64,000 nt of DNA from contig BQMJ01000071.1 of NCBI GenBank assembly GCA_025991245.1, forward strand, positions 1-64,000, given 5' to 3'. Below the pieces are notes generated by a model. That model had not been told where the DNA came from, did not search any database, and saw nothing but the letters and a program-made list of their open reading frames with translations. The position numbers were made by a program, and so were the translations under genes. This DNA is from Galdieria partita (lineage: Eukaryota; Rhodophyta; Bangiophyceae; Galdieriales; Galdieriaceae). Shown here one piece after another: positions 33,830 through 44,269 of this stretch (the stretch's first letter is position 1; every line of letters begins with the position of its first letter).

Positions 33830-36208
33830 TCAGTCTTTGGGATGACTGACACATTGTAATAATGTCAGATATAACATTTCAAAAGCATTCGTCAAATGAG
33901 TACTGCCGAACAATACTTCATCAAACTCATCCGAAAAGAATTCTTTGACAAAGTCTTCAACAGTTGCCAGTTCAGAAAAGCGAATTCCACCAACCACAAA
34001 CACAACAAGTGTTCTTTGTTGCAATGTTCCACTTACAAAAGGTCTCGTACGTAAGCGCTGTAGTCCACTCAACAGTCTTTCACCTAAATATTGTGAAGGA
34101 ATATATTCAAGCTTCAAACCAAAACTCTCTTCTTCGCGAATATCCTTCAATTTCCCAATCGAGTGAACTAAACTAGGCATTCGAAACTGAGGAAACTGTG
34201 ATATCATTCGACGAAATAATAATGTCATTGTTTCTCCTTCTTCACGCCAATAACTACGAATCATGTCACTTATGGAAGCAAGACCGGAAAGCAACCTTCT
34301 TATCAACCGAGATGAAGAATCCAATTCTCTATCTTGCTCCTCTTCCTGTGAACGACGCAACTTTCTATGATTCATACGAATAAAAGTATGAGACAATTCC
34401 CATAAAGGAATGTCTTTCCATTCTTCTATTCCATTGCATAATAAACATTCCAACCCATTTTCACATTCCTTATCCATCAAATGTGCTAAAGTATCTATCA
34501 GAATGTCTTCTTCAGTAGTTTCCAACTTTCGAAAGACGGGTGTCAAATAAACCCAAGTGATCAGCAATAAAATAGATTGAAACATATCGATTGTTGGAAT
34601 ACTTTGAGCTGTTTGTGCAGAATTGGACAACGAAATGTCTACAATACTTTGAATTCCATCTAATAAGGAAAGTAACAAATTGGATGATGACTGAATCCAA
34701 CTATTCTTGTTCTCTGATTGCATAATAGTATCCATTAATCTCTTTAGTTCATTCCACAGTCTCGCCAAAGGAGATGATTCCAATACAGTGTACGCAACCA
34801 TGGCCATTTCCCAAACAAGTCGGTAAACTTCCGATAATGGCTTTCCATCCCGAGTTTTCGTTTCTTTCATATTTTGTAGTAAATCTTCCAAAGAGCAAGA
34901 GCCATAATCCCCAGAATCATTATCTTGTAAAATATGAACGAGTAATTCTCGAATGATAGAGATATTTTGTTCTGCCGTATCAATGGAAACAAGTGACATG
35001 AGCAATTCCTTCGCCAAATGACTATCTTCGCGATCAAGTCTACATTCTGCTACAAGTCCCTGACCATTCTCTCCATACATACAAAGTCGGTAAAGTTGTT
35101 CCAGTTCTTCTTGCGAACAACTATAAAGATGGGAAGTTTCGTTCCCAATCTTTGCCACTTGATGGTTCAATTTCCCCAGTTGCGTGGCAAAACTATTACT
35201 AAAAGAGGAAACGACATCCAATGTTCGACGAGGATAAAATGAAAAGATACGATCCAAAAGAGATTCATTCATATGGAAAGCCTCAGATAGAATGCAAGCT
35301 CTATCCACCATCAATAAATAAGAATCTCTCTCTTCAGACATATTTTGCGATAATAATGATTCTTTCATTTCTTCATTGGCACGAGCTGAGCATCTTTGAA
35401 ACTGCTCTACGACCAACTTGGATAAAGGACCCAAGCTAAATAGTTTTGTAGGTCTTAGACGTGTAACACTATAGAAGGAAGCAATATTTCTTGCAATGGA
35501 AGCCAAAATACTTCTCAAAGGCTCCGATAGTTGAGATATTCCTTCCACTTGTGAACATTCTTGATCTATCAAAAGTTTCCACTGATCACTGTCCTTCGAT
35601 GCAGTAATAAACAGATTATCCAAAGGACAAGCAACTCCTAAGAATGATACATAAGATATATCAACTTGAGTTGTACGATAATAGACTTTCAATTCGTTGA
35701 TCGTTCGTTCATAGGGTTCTTTCTCTAAGTTATCTAAAATACCCAAAGAAGACGTCACAAAGGACTTGGGTTCCGAAAAAGAATCTAAAAGTATTCGTTC
35801 ATAAGATATAGCGTCTTCTTCCGTCCAGTTGGTCCAAAGTGTGATAGCTTCCACACTTTGTAAAGTTTTCTTTATGCGCTCAATTAGCTTCACAGTTCCA
35901 GGCCGTTCTTCACAAGTCATAATAACAGCCTTGGAACACTCCATTGGAAGACTTGAATTGGACTGACTCTCTCTTGTTTTCTTATCCAAACTTGGACTTT
36001 GTAAAGATTGGAGAAGATGAACGCCACTGGCAGACACAGGAGGCGAAAGTAATTCTTCCAAAGTAACAAAGGTGGCAAGTATTTCTCCCGCTTTTTGGTC
36101 AAGAAATATAGTGGAAGAATAAAGCAATGGAAAATAGGTCGATCGTATCGCTTCCTTTATCTTGTTCGTCGACATATCTTCAAACAACCAACATTCACAA
36201 AATCTCAA
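33830..36208 (-). CDS. Sec1/Munc18-family protein, SCFD2-like
   Basis: An intronless frame of 792 residues. Near the C-terminus, TLVVFVVGGIRFSE matches the FVVGG(V/I)xxSE strand-loop of Sec1/Munc18 proteins, and SYLLMVDRACILSEAFHMNESLLDRI in the middle matches the VDR...DL...H..N..D.I block of SCFD2. Sec1/Munc18 proteins bind SNAREs and guide membrane fusion; SCFD2 is a poorly studied member. Length agrees with SCFD2 (about 680) plus insertions. An in-frame Met at 36175 (MSTNKIKEAI) may be the true start. It is transcribed in the same direction as GatB and ends 3 bases before it. Confidence 0.75.
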   Translation of the reverse strand: MRFCECWLFEDMSTNKIKEAIRSTYFPLLYSSTIFLDQKAGEILATFVTLEELLSPPVSASGVHLLQSLQSPSLDKKTRESQSNSSLPMECSKAVIMTCEERPGTVKLIERIKKTLQSVEAITLWTNWTEEDAISYERILLDSFSEPKSFVTSSLGILDNLEKEPYERTINELKVYYRTTQVDISYVSFLGVACPLDNLFITASKDSDQWKLLIDQECSQVEGISQLSEPLRSILASIARNIASFYSVTRLRPTKLFSLGPLSKLVVEQFQRCSARANEEMKESLLSQNMSEERDSYLLMVDRACILSEAFHMNESLLDRIFSFYPRRTLDVVSSFSNSFATQLGKLNHQVAKIGNETSHLYSCSQEELEQLYRLCMYGENGQGLVAECRLDREDSHLAKELLMSLVSIDTAEQNISIIRELLVHILQDNDSGDYGSCSLEDLLQNMKETKTRDGKPLSEVYRLVWEMAMVAYTVLESSPLARLWNELKRLMDTIMQSENKNSWIQSSSNLLLSLLDGIQSIVDISLSNSAQTAQSIPTIDMFQSILLLITWVYLTPVFRKLETTEEDILIDTLAHLMDKECENGLECLLCNGIEEWKDIPLWELSHTFIRMNHRKLRRSQEEEQDRELDSSSRLIRRLLSGLASISDMIRSYWREEGETMTLLFRRMISQFPQFRMPSLVHSIGKLKDIREEESFGLKLEYIPSQYLGERLLSGLQRLRTRPFVSGTLQQRTLVVFVVGGIRFSELATVEDFVKEFFSDEFDEVLFGSTHLTNAFEMLYLTLLQCVSHPKD

Positions 36209-36319
36209 ACTTCCTCTCTTTATTGTTCACATTTCAAACATGACTATTCCGACAGAATTCTGTTGGAATAGAAGAACAAACAATCATCATAATCGTAAAC
36301 ATCCATAGATGACACAACT

Positions 36320-38083
36320 TTAAGCTGCCAAAGTATCCAAATTACAGAAAGCTTCCTTTGGACCCACTTGACCACCAAATAGTTTCTTTAAACTTCTTTT
36401 GGCATTTCGAATTTGATAACTCATATGTTCCCTCGTCGATTTGCCAAATATAACATCCAATTCTTCCAAAGTATAACCCTTCGTCTCCGGAACAAAGAAG
36501 AAGATGAGTACTTCTCCAACAATACACCATGCGGCATACCAACCAAATGCTCCTTGTGGAGTGAACCTCTTCAACATATCAGGCCATGAAAATGACAATA
36601 CAAAGCTAAACATCCAAGTAGTTGCTGTGGCGAAACTCATTCCCCAAGTACGAATATAAAGAGGAAATACTTCACTCGAATACGTAAATGGTACAGGACC
36701 TTCTCCTGGTGAATAGACAATCATAAACAAATATATACCAGCAGCAACCAATCCTAAGCGAGTATGACTCGAATGGGCCCAAAATGAAAAACCTGAAAAT
36801 AGTAAAAAGATACTCATAAGTGGAAATGTCCATAGTAGCAATGGACGTCTTCCCCATCTATCAATCGTTGGAATAGCTGGAAGTGCAAATAAAAAGTTTA
36901 ATACTCCTGCACCAAGACTTGCTAAGATAGCATCTCTAGTAGAAACTCCAGTTTGTGTAAAGATAACACTAGAATAATACATAATAACATTAACTCCACA
37001 GAATTGTTGCATATACATCACAATCCATGCAGCCAGTGCAGCACGTCTATTGCGAGGTACGGTAAATAACTCCAAAGGATTGACCATGCCAGCCTTCCTT
37101 TCTTCTTCCACGCTCTCTTCTATTAAGAAAAAGTCTCTGGCTGCTTGCACTTCCAAATTTCTCAATCTTTTCAAAGACTCAAATGCTTGGCGATACTTCT
37201 TCTTCTTAATTAACCATCTGGGAGACTCTGGAGAAAATACTACCATAATCATAACAAGAATAGGAGCCACAACAGTAGATCCCAACATAAGTCTCCAGTT
37301 CAAAGGATAATGGACGTCCATAAAGGCAACATCCATGATATATCCAATCATAATTCCAAATGCTGTAAATGTTTGCCACCACATGACTAGACCACCTCTA
37401 ATACTGGGAGGCGTTCCTTCAGCACTATAGACAGGAGCAGTAGCTGCGTTGATTCCAATAGCCATTCCAAGTACTATACGACCACCTAACAACATTTGCC
37501 ATGAAGGAGATAATGCTTCCCAAATAGAAGCAGCAGCTGATAGAAAGGAAGCTACAAATATTGCTCCTCGACGACCAAGATACTCATTCAAAGGAACCGA
37601 ACTAGGAATAATCATGTCAAATAAACTGTATAAAATAAATAGAATAGAAACTTACGCCCAGGAGGCCACACATGCACAAATAAGAAAGGGAATAGCATTC
37701 ACCAACCCTTGAATGTTCAAACGGCTTTCAATACCAAACTCTTGATGAAAGTATATTTGAGCTCCGTTGATAACTGTTTCGTCCATGCCTTGTGCAATGG
37801 CTGCCATAGCTGATACGGCACAAAGATAATACATAGAAAAGGGTTGCATCCATCTGTTGTGCGATTCCTTTTTTAGAACAGCTCTCTCCTCGTCCGTCAA
37901 CTCATCGTCGTTGTTAAAGTCTCTTTGTCTATAAAGAGAGGCACCTCTGTGTAAGATACTCCTGTAGGTTTCCATCCCAGGTAAGTTCTCGATCCAAGTT
38001 GCATTGTACTTGTTTTCCTTTGCTTCAAAACTAACCTCCAAATCTTTGTCCATGACAACAACAATCGAAGTGAATGCGATCAA
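36320..38083 (-). CDS. MFS sugar porter (proton-coupled monosaccharide transporter type)
   Basis: Two exons, 38083-37656 and 37601-36320, separated by a 54-base GTAAGT...CTAG intron, encode 569 residues. A nearer acceptor would keep frame but give a 30-base intron, so the longer one is preferred; it yields ASVPLNEYLGRRG, the expected loop 2-3 motif. Other sugar-porter signatures are PESPRWLI after TM6, QQFCGVNVIMYYS in TM7, DRWGRRPLL in loop 8-9 and PETKGYTLEELD after TM12. About 12 membrane helices are visible. The N-terminal ~95 residues are cytosolic and charged. Met 11 (MDKDLEV) may be the real start. Such transporters move hexoses with protons across the plasma membrane and are numerous in heterotrophy-capable Galdieria. 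Confidence 0.94.
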
Positions 38084-38277
38084 AAATTGGTTTTGGTTCA
38101 GTTTTTAAAGACATTGAGAAATCAGCTTTTGGGAACGTTTCGTGTAGACCGAATCGATCTTCTGATTTTCGATGGGACAATCCCTCGATTGCTCTTCATG
38201 CAGAAAGCAAACCTTCCAGTCATTGGTGGATCGACGTTGAATGGGTGAAAGAGAAAATCCCCCGAAATAAAATGTGA
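38074..38277 (+). CDS. Small open frame divergent from the sugar transporter, doubtful
   Basis: A 67-codon frame starts within the transporter's possible 5' end and runs the other way. It has balanced composition (SSHWWIDVEWVKEKI) but no recognised family, and it overlaps the longer transporter N-terminus by 10 bases. It may be a real small gene, an exon or chance. Confidence 0.2.
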   Translation: MRSKIGFGSVFKDIEKSAFGNVSCRPNRSSDFRWDNPSIALHAESKPSSHWWIDVEWVKEKIPRNKM

Positions 38278-38309
38278 GCTAGGCAATTGATGGATAGGAA
38301 GAAAATATA

Positions 38310-38366
38310 AGATCTTTGTTTTCTCGTGTGCCGTCGTACTGGATCATGGACGGCGTAGGAAGATCT
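38310..38366. other. Nested inverted repeat (candidate RNA hairpin)
   Basis: AGATCT at 38310-38315 and 38361-38366 flank GCCGTC at 38330-38335 and GACGGC at 38349-38354. The pairs are perfectly complementary and nested, giving a stem with a 13-base loop and two internal loops. A second short inverted repeat, CACTA...TAGTAGTG, follows at about 38392. The surrounding spacer has no protein gene. Confidence 0.4.
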
Positions 38367-38794
38367 CATTTAGTAATGCATCATGAATTGCACTAGTCGG
38401 TCTAGTAGTGATAGGCTTACTTCAACTAGTTTACTGAGCACGTAAAACCCTAGATGAACTTGTTAAGATAGTGATGCCCTGAACAGCAGTGTTAATAATG
38501 CCAGTTGTAAGTAGAAATGATACAAAAGTAGCCCAGTCTAACACTTTTTACTTGTTGCAAGAATATAGTCTTCCGAAATTATATCTATAGTATGAAATAG
38601 CTTTTGACAACTGCAAGTCTGAGACAAAGTTATAAAAGTTGAGTACCTATTGAAAGCAGACACACAACCATTGTTGCAACTTGTGCTTTGAAAAAGAGCT
38701 CAGTTTTTCTCATGAAATATTTCTTTACCTTTGCATAATATCTCATAAAGCTCTCCTATCAATACCTTTGTCGACACTACAGTCAGATATTACA

Positions 38795-39811
38795 ATGCCA
38801 AGATGGGTGGCTTGGATAGGAGGAGGAGAAAACGTATGGAAGCCGTTGTGTCCCTTAGGAAACTCTCAACGTAGCAAACTTAGTCGCCATTTTGTTGGTT
38901 TCTGTTCACATCGTTGTTGTTTTCCTCTCAACTCTGGTCTAGTCATCGGAAGAAGAAAGAAATTCAATTGCAGTGCACTTTCGGGTGACTTATCCTTGCC
39001 TAGAGTGAAGAATCCTAAAGAAGAACATAGTTGGATACAGAGTTCAATAAGGCGTTGGCTTGATGAAGAGTGGCAGCCTCAGTCAGTTCATCAGAAAATA
39101 GGTGAAGAAGCAGCAACTCGCTATTTAAAACTACGAGAACGAGGAGAAGATCATTTAGGAAGTCTTGTTCTTGAGTTGAGTTTGGAACTAGAGAATGTAG
39201 ACTTTAAAGATGCTTTTGTGGACTCCTTTACAGTTGCCAACAAAGTTGCAGAACTTTTAATGGAAAAGCTTTTGGAATCGGGTAACAAAGACTCTGCAAC
39301 TGGAAGTATCTCTTTACAGCGCCCCACAATACCTACTCAAGAGGACGTTCAACTTGTTGTTCGTGCCATGAGTTCAGGTTTTGAAAGATATCAGTTTCTT
39401 TCTAAGATATTAGATGAAACTATACCTGATAGTACTGTTCATGCTGCCGTTTTGGTTTGTTTGGGTTATCAACTGGATACAGAAAGAGGCGAATGGCAAC
39501 CAAAGACAGTAGATAAGGAAACCCGTCGTTCCTTAGAGGAGCTTTGTAGTAACTTTGATTTTCTTCAAAATGAACTTGGACTGAGTTTTCTTGAGCAACA
39601 GTTGCCACGGAACGAAGATACTAGGAAGGATTTAGAAGATTTTATTAACCAACTAGCAGGTAATATATAAATTTCTGTGTTGAATATTCTTTTACAACTT
39701 ATTTTAGGGGACTTTTATGCTGAACATTGCAGGAAAGTAGGATATCAAGTTTTTCTTCGTAGAGCTATTGTAGTCAAGTGGCTTTATTCCATTGGGCAGT
39801 GGATGTCATAG
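38795..39811 (+). CDS. Conserved plastid-type protein of unknown function
   Basis: Two exons, 38795-39659 and 39708-39811, joined across a 48-base GTAATA...TTAG intron, give 338 residues. Without the splice the frame stops just inside the intron; with it the C-terminus becomes GDFYAEHC...WLYSIGQWMS. The first ~75 residues are basic, Cys/Ser-rich and transit-peptide-like. The central block (RRWLDEEWQPQ, then YLKLRERGEDHLGSLVLEL) resembles, from memory, a plastid-targeted family of unknown function conserved in plants and algae. No catalytic motif is visible. The 5' flank extends as an open frame without ATG, so the first ATG is used. Confidence 0.8.
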
Positions 39812-40098
39812 AAAGATGAAGTTGGTCCCTTTGAGCTGTTGAAGGAATAATCTAGTTTTATACAAAAAGTACTTGTTCTATAAGGTATCTTATTATAAAG
39901 TATATAAATATACCAACTTTCGAACACTATTTTGGCCTTGAAAATGGAATATCACTTTTCACATCATAACAATATACAATGCTTTTATTATTCTGCATTT
40001 CATGATCAAGTGGCCATTCTATTATTTTACAAAACACAAATACGAGAAATTCCCTATCTTTGTTTTCAACCTTTTCCCAGAGAGTCATTCATGGCTCT

Positions 40099-42186
40099 TT
40101 AGGGACGTTGAGAAGTCTCCTTGAATGCATTCTTAGCAGCTTGAATAATCTTCTTGTTTCTTTTAGATTCCCATGAAAAGCCATTCATTCCTACCCGAGG
40201 AAGATTCGTTCCTCGTGTACGAAGACGAACTCTGCTGGACTTTGTACCACTCGAAGTTAACTGAGAGGAACTGGAATGAGATGAAGAAACATCACGAGTC
40301 AAAGATGGAAAGTTCTCGACCTCCTGCTTCTCCTTATCAGAAGGTTTGGATACCTCTTCTTCCAATCCACTCGAACCAACGTCTTTAGAATGACCCCAAA
40401 CTCCCTTGAATTTATCTACTGAAACTGAAGGTGCAACCTGATCCTCTGACAAAGGAGGGTATGCAGCCTTGAAATTTTCTGAATGAAATGGTCTCGTATT
40501 TGTCACCACCACTTGACTCAATTGCTTCCATTTTCCGGAAGCATAGTTACGTGTGATATTATTACCACTGGATGTCACATCTGGTGCACTTTGTAGAGAT
40601 GGAAATTCTTTGTCAGTAACTTGTTGTGAAGCTGAACTCACTGGGACATTTGTCTCCATTTCACGATGTTGAATCACTTGCTGATTTTCGGTAATCAACT
40701 GTCTTGTAGCTAACATGGCATGATTACAAGCAGCTTGCTGTAGTTGTTTCCGCAATTGTTGTTCAGGAAGTAAAGAAATAAGTTCCGGTAATATTCTCCT
40801 TGCATGCAACAAACCTAAAAGATCAATAGCTTCGGAAATATATTCCAACGGTTCCATCTTTCGTGCTCTTAATTGCTTGGAGATATTCATAAACTCTGCA
40901 TAGTTGCTATCGTTTGTGAGTACTTGATGCAAAGTCTCCAATAGTGCCTCATTCCTACGATCATACTCCTCTTTACAAGTCGGTGATTGGGGCACAATAA
41001 AAGTATTAGAAGGTTGCAGTCTAGACATCATTGTTGATGAAGCATTCATCGTATCATATCTCAAACTTTCCATTGCACTAGTCACTTGCTCCATAACGTT
41101 GCTATTATCATCTTGATTATGAAAACTCTCGGCATTATGACTCAGTTGATTGGTTTGAGAACCAATAACTGTAGAACCCTCTCCTGTAAAGAATATTCTT
41201 GCTCCATGAAATTGTCTCCTCTGGCGTTCTCTTTCTTCTCTTGTAGTACTATTATTAGCCTGAGCTCTTCGATTGGAATGATTTCCGCCGTATAAACTGG
41301 AAGCTTGAATAGTCACTGTTCTAGCTCTTCTTGAAGATGCATTGGATTGGGTATGTTCTCGTTGTTTATGAAGTTCCAATTCGAATTGTGTTGCAAATAC
41401 GACGCCACGACAGTTTTCTTGCAAACAAGGAAAATGTTCTTCTTTGAAGTGCTGCTCAAGAGACTCATAGTTTCGATAGTACTCATAAAGACGACCATTT
41501 CTCTCACAAATATGACAAGTCTCATGTCTTTGAGTTAAATGCTCAAATAACTGATCGTCATCGTACAAATTTTTCCGACAAAACAAACAACAAGGATGAC
41601 TCGCTCGAATATGATCGTCCAAAGACTTTTTAGTATCAAAAACTATTTGCTCCACAAAATACGCTTTGCGATAAAACATACAAACGTTACAAAGTCTTCC
41701 TCCATGTTGTACTTGAACATGAGTATGAAGAGAGTGTACACTCGTAACTGTTTCACTACACACAGAACAAGCTGGTTTCAACAAATTCCGAAATTTTTCA
41801 GCAATCTCTTCTTCTTCAAAGAACATACTGGTTCTTCTCTCCATATACAAAGTGGAAAAATCTATCTGGTCTATGAATGGTTTTCTGACCAATCCTTCTT
41901 GAGCAGAAGGAACAAGGGTTGCCACTTTAGACAAACGCATAACAACAACCCTTTCCAAGGATTGCTTACAAACACAACAACGATAATCATTATATAATGA
42001 ACGCAGTCTGTGGCTACAGTCGGCACACACCTGGTAGTGGTTACACGAGCCTATAGCAACAAACACTAGAACATTAGCACATATAACACAAACTGGACTT
42101 TCAACAGTAACTTGGTTGTTGTTTACGGGACTTGTATTCTCTTTCACTTTTGCCTTCCACATCAAACAAGACCAGTAAACAACCAA
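40099..42186 (-). CDS. RING/C2H2 zinc-finger E3 ubiquitin ligase, ZNF598/Hel2-like
   Basis: An intronless 695-residue protein. A RING finger near residues 33-73 (CVIC ... CNHYQVCADC ... CCVC) is followed by a run of C2H2-like fingers from about 138 (CSVC...H, CNVC, CCLFC...H, CHIC...H, CLQENC...H). This order is the hallmark of ZNF598 (animals) and Hel2 (yeast), which ubiquitinate small-subunit proteins of collided ribosomes to start ribosome quality control. A low-complexity Ser/Gln-rich tail ends in a basic segment with conserved-looking GMNGFSWESKRNKK, also expected of the family. The second Met (residue 9) may be the start. It is divergent from LTV1, 51 bases away. Confidence 0.87.
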   Translation of the reverse strand: MVVYWSCLMWKAKVKENTSPVNNNQVTVESPVCVICANVLVFVAIGSCNHYQVCADCSHRLRSLYNDYRCCVCKQSLERVVVMRLSKVATLVPSAQEGLVRKPFIDQIDFSTLYMERRTSMFFEEEEIAEKFRNLLKPACSVCSETVTSVHSLHTHVQVQHGGRLCNVCMFYRKAYFVEQIVFDTKKSLDDHIRASHPCCLFCRKNLYDDDQLFEHLTQRHETCHICERNGRLYEYYRNYESLEQHFKEEHFPCLQENCRGVVFATQFELELHKQREHTQSNASSRRARTVTIQASSLYGGNHSNRRAQANNSTTREERERQRRQFHGARIFFTGEGSTVIGSQTNQLSHNAESFHNQDDNSNVMEQVTSAMESLRYDTMNASSTMMSRLQPSNTFIVPQSPTCKEEYDRRNEALLETLHQVLTNDSNYAEFMNISKQLRARKMEPLEYISEAIDLLGLLHARRILPELISLLPEQQLRKQLQQAACNHAMLATRQLITENQQVIQHREMETNVPVSSASQQVTDKEFPSLQSAPDVTSSGNNITRNYASGKWKQLSQVVVTNTRPFHSENFKAAYPPLSEDQVAPSVSVDKFKGVWGHSKDVGSSGLEEEVSKPSDKEKQEVENFPSLTRDVSSSHSSSSQLTSSGTKSSRVRLRTRGTNLPRVGMNGFSWESKRNKKIIQAAKNAFKETSQRP

Positions 42187-42237
42187 AGGCGTCGCCTGTT
42201 GCCAAAGAATTATTCAATCGATTGTTGTCATACAACG
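42187..42237. promoter_or_regulatory. Shared 51-base divergent promoter interval
   Basis: This gap is all that separates the start codons of the ZNF598-like gene (minus) and LTV1 (plus). Both 5' untranslated regions and promoter elements must fit here or overlap the coding regions. No TATA box is visible. Confidence 0.5.
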
Positions 42238-43634
42238 ATGGTAAGAATTTCTAGTCGCTTGTCCTGACGAGTAGCCAACTTTGTTTTTAGGGAAGAAACA
42301 CTAAAAGAACTAGTAAAACTTCCAAAACTTATGAACTGGTTTACAGACCACATGATGACCCATTATATGGAGATCCCAACGTCTCCCAATGGGTGCTCAT
42401 GAGAGTTTCTAAACAGAAGAGAGATAGGAAGCAGCAAGAAGAAGATGAAGACCCTTTTGATTACCGAACGAATAATATCGCTAAAAGCGAAACACCTGTA
42501 CAACTGGAATATGACCGAAGAGAGTTTGAGCTTGGTGAATACAATTTCGACTTGAGGAGTTATGACTATAATCAGCACTTGAAGGAAAGAAATCCTATAA
42601 CAGAAAACCTTTCAGACGAAGAATTGGAGAAAGAAGTGAGCAGACCACTCTATGACATTTTAAGAGAAGTCAAGTCGAGAACGGGACAATACATTGGCGT
42701 TGATATGGCTGCGAGAGAACTGGAGGCAAGAAAACAACTTGAAGAGGACAGGAGGCGAAATAAGGAAGTAGACAAGGTATTACAACTACTCGAGAAAGAC
42801 TGGTCGGAAGAAGAAGGGACTGTGGATGAAGTTTCGGATGGAGATGACTTGGAAGATAACTTTGTTCTAATAGCACAAGGAGAAGAAGATTCCAACCAAG
42901 CCTACTTAGACACAGACTTTATGGAAAATGAATCCACTCGGAGAGAAACAAGTTTAGGCTTTCAACAACTTTTGGAAGAGAAATTTGAACACTTTTATGC
43001 TTCTCTTTACGACTCTGACAATGACGCTTTTGACCAACTTTCACAATCCACCGAAGCTCCAGAAAACTTGGATATCCATAACTCTCTTCAGTTCACAACA
43101 GAAAGGATAGAGAAACTTATAAAGGATCTTGCTGGATGTTCCCTCAATATAGAATCCACCAGCGACAAAGAGATAGCGAAAACATATGAAGATAATGAGG
43201 ATTCTTCGGTGGAATCTCAAGATGACTCTCTGGATAGTCACTCCCTCAACAAAGAAACAGACTCAATATTCTCTTTCTATTCTCAACAGACATCCACAAT
43301 CTCTAACTGTAAGAATACGCCCCACCTGATAGGACAAGATTTTCATCAAGAGCGCAAGAATCGTACAAGACATAGTTCTATGACTACACATAACTCCAAG
43401 TTGGATACTGACAACCAACCAACGCTTGTAGAACCTACAAAAATATATAGAAACAAAAATGAGACTCGAGAAGAGAAAAAGACAAGAAAACAGGCAGTGA
43501 AAGAATGGAATGCCTTCCGAAGAGCGAAAAAGAGTGAATGGAAGAAATTGTTTCGTCAGGAACGACAAAGACAAGCCAAACAAATCGCTCGGACAGGTTC
43601 TGGAAGAATCTTCTTAGAAACGGTGAATGGCTGA
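42238..43634 (+). CDS. LTV1: Ribosome biogenesis protein LTV1
   Basis: Exon 1 is only the start codon (42238-42240). A 50-base GTAAGA...TTAG intron (42241-42290) follows, and exon 2 runs 42291-43634, giving 448 residues. The N-terminus YELVYRPHDDPLYGD matches the conserved F(K/E)LV(Y/H)RSQRDPL start of LTV1, a 40S pre-ribosome assembly and export factor. The central region is acidic, and a block EEKFEHFYASLYD corresponds to the conserved FE..L..Y segment. The tail has the basic REEKKTRKQAVKEWNAFRR helix typical of LTV1. It is divergent from the ZNF598-like gene. Confidence 0.9.
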
Positions 43635-43706
43635 TCCTAGACTTCATATTTTCCCTTCACAAGTAGTGTTTGGTATACTGTTTGAGTCGATTGTTAGGGC
43701 TTTTCC

Positions 43707-44269
43707 TTAGTCCAAGAATTTCAACATTCCTGTTTCTAATAATAAAATAACTGCGCCAAAGACCAGCCCAAAAGTTATAGCTGTCCATCCTGAAATACTC
43801 GTTGGAATGCTGACGTATATTGCTGCAACTAGAAATGCTATTGAACTAGTTACCTCCAAGGGTCACAAGTAGAAGCTGGTAGTTACCTGGAAAACTCACT
43901 AGCACAAAGGCGTCTAGTGCTCCAAATATAAGAGCCATAATTGGTATACAAAAACTCCATACTGACTTTTTACCATAACAGACATAAATAGAAGCCAAGA
44001 AAAAGCTCAACGACACAGTGGAAATGGTATATATAATAATATTGTACCAAATATCTATTCAATAAAGAGATTGAGGAATACAAAAGTTTTGATAGCTTCG
44101 TCTCACCCTTCAGAGAATAAAAGTTCTGAAAGGCATAACTCATAGTTCGTTGTGCTGCCTTTTTCCAAATTGGCGCACAAAATGTCCTTTTCCCGCCCAA
44201 ATCAGACTGCGTTGTTGTATTTTGTTGAGGAGGAATGAGAGTGGACGAAAGTGGCAACATGTTAGGCAT
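43707..44269 (-). CDS. Small multi-pass membrane protein, unknown
   Basis: Three exons (44269-44107, 44054-43887, 43828-43707), with 52- and 58-base introns, give a 150-residue protein. The splicing is supported by phase and by the way it joins four hydrophobic segments: IIIYTISTVSLSFFLASIYV, SFCIPIMALIFGALDAFVLV, a shorter VAAIYVSIPTSI, and TAITFGLVFGAVILLL. The N-terminal ~54 residues are soluble. I do not recognise the family. Its start codon lies inside the proposed 5' coding part of the flavoprotein gene on the other strand (34-base overlap), so one of the two starts is probably further in. Confidence 0.65.

Noticed and set aside
37603-37655. A 30-base intron in the sugar transporter
   Set aside because: In frame, but below the size of all other introns here; the 54-base alternative gives the expected SVPLNEYLGRRG loop.
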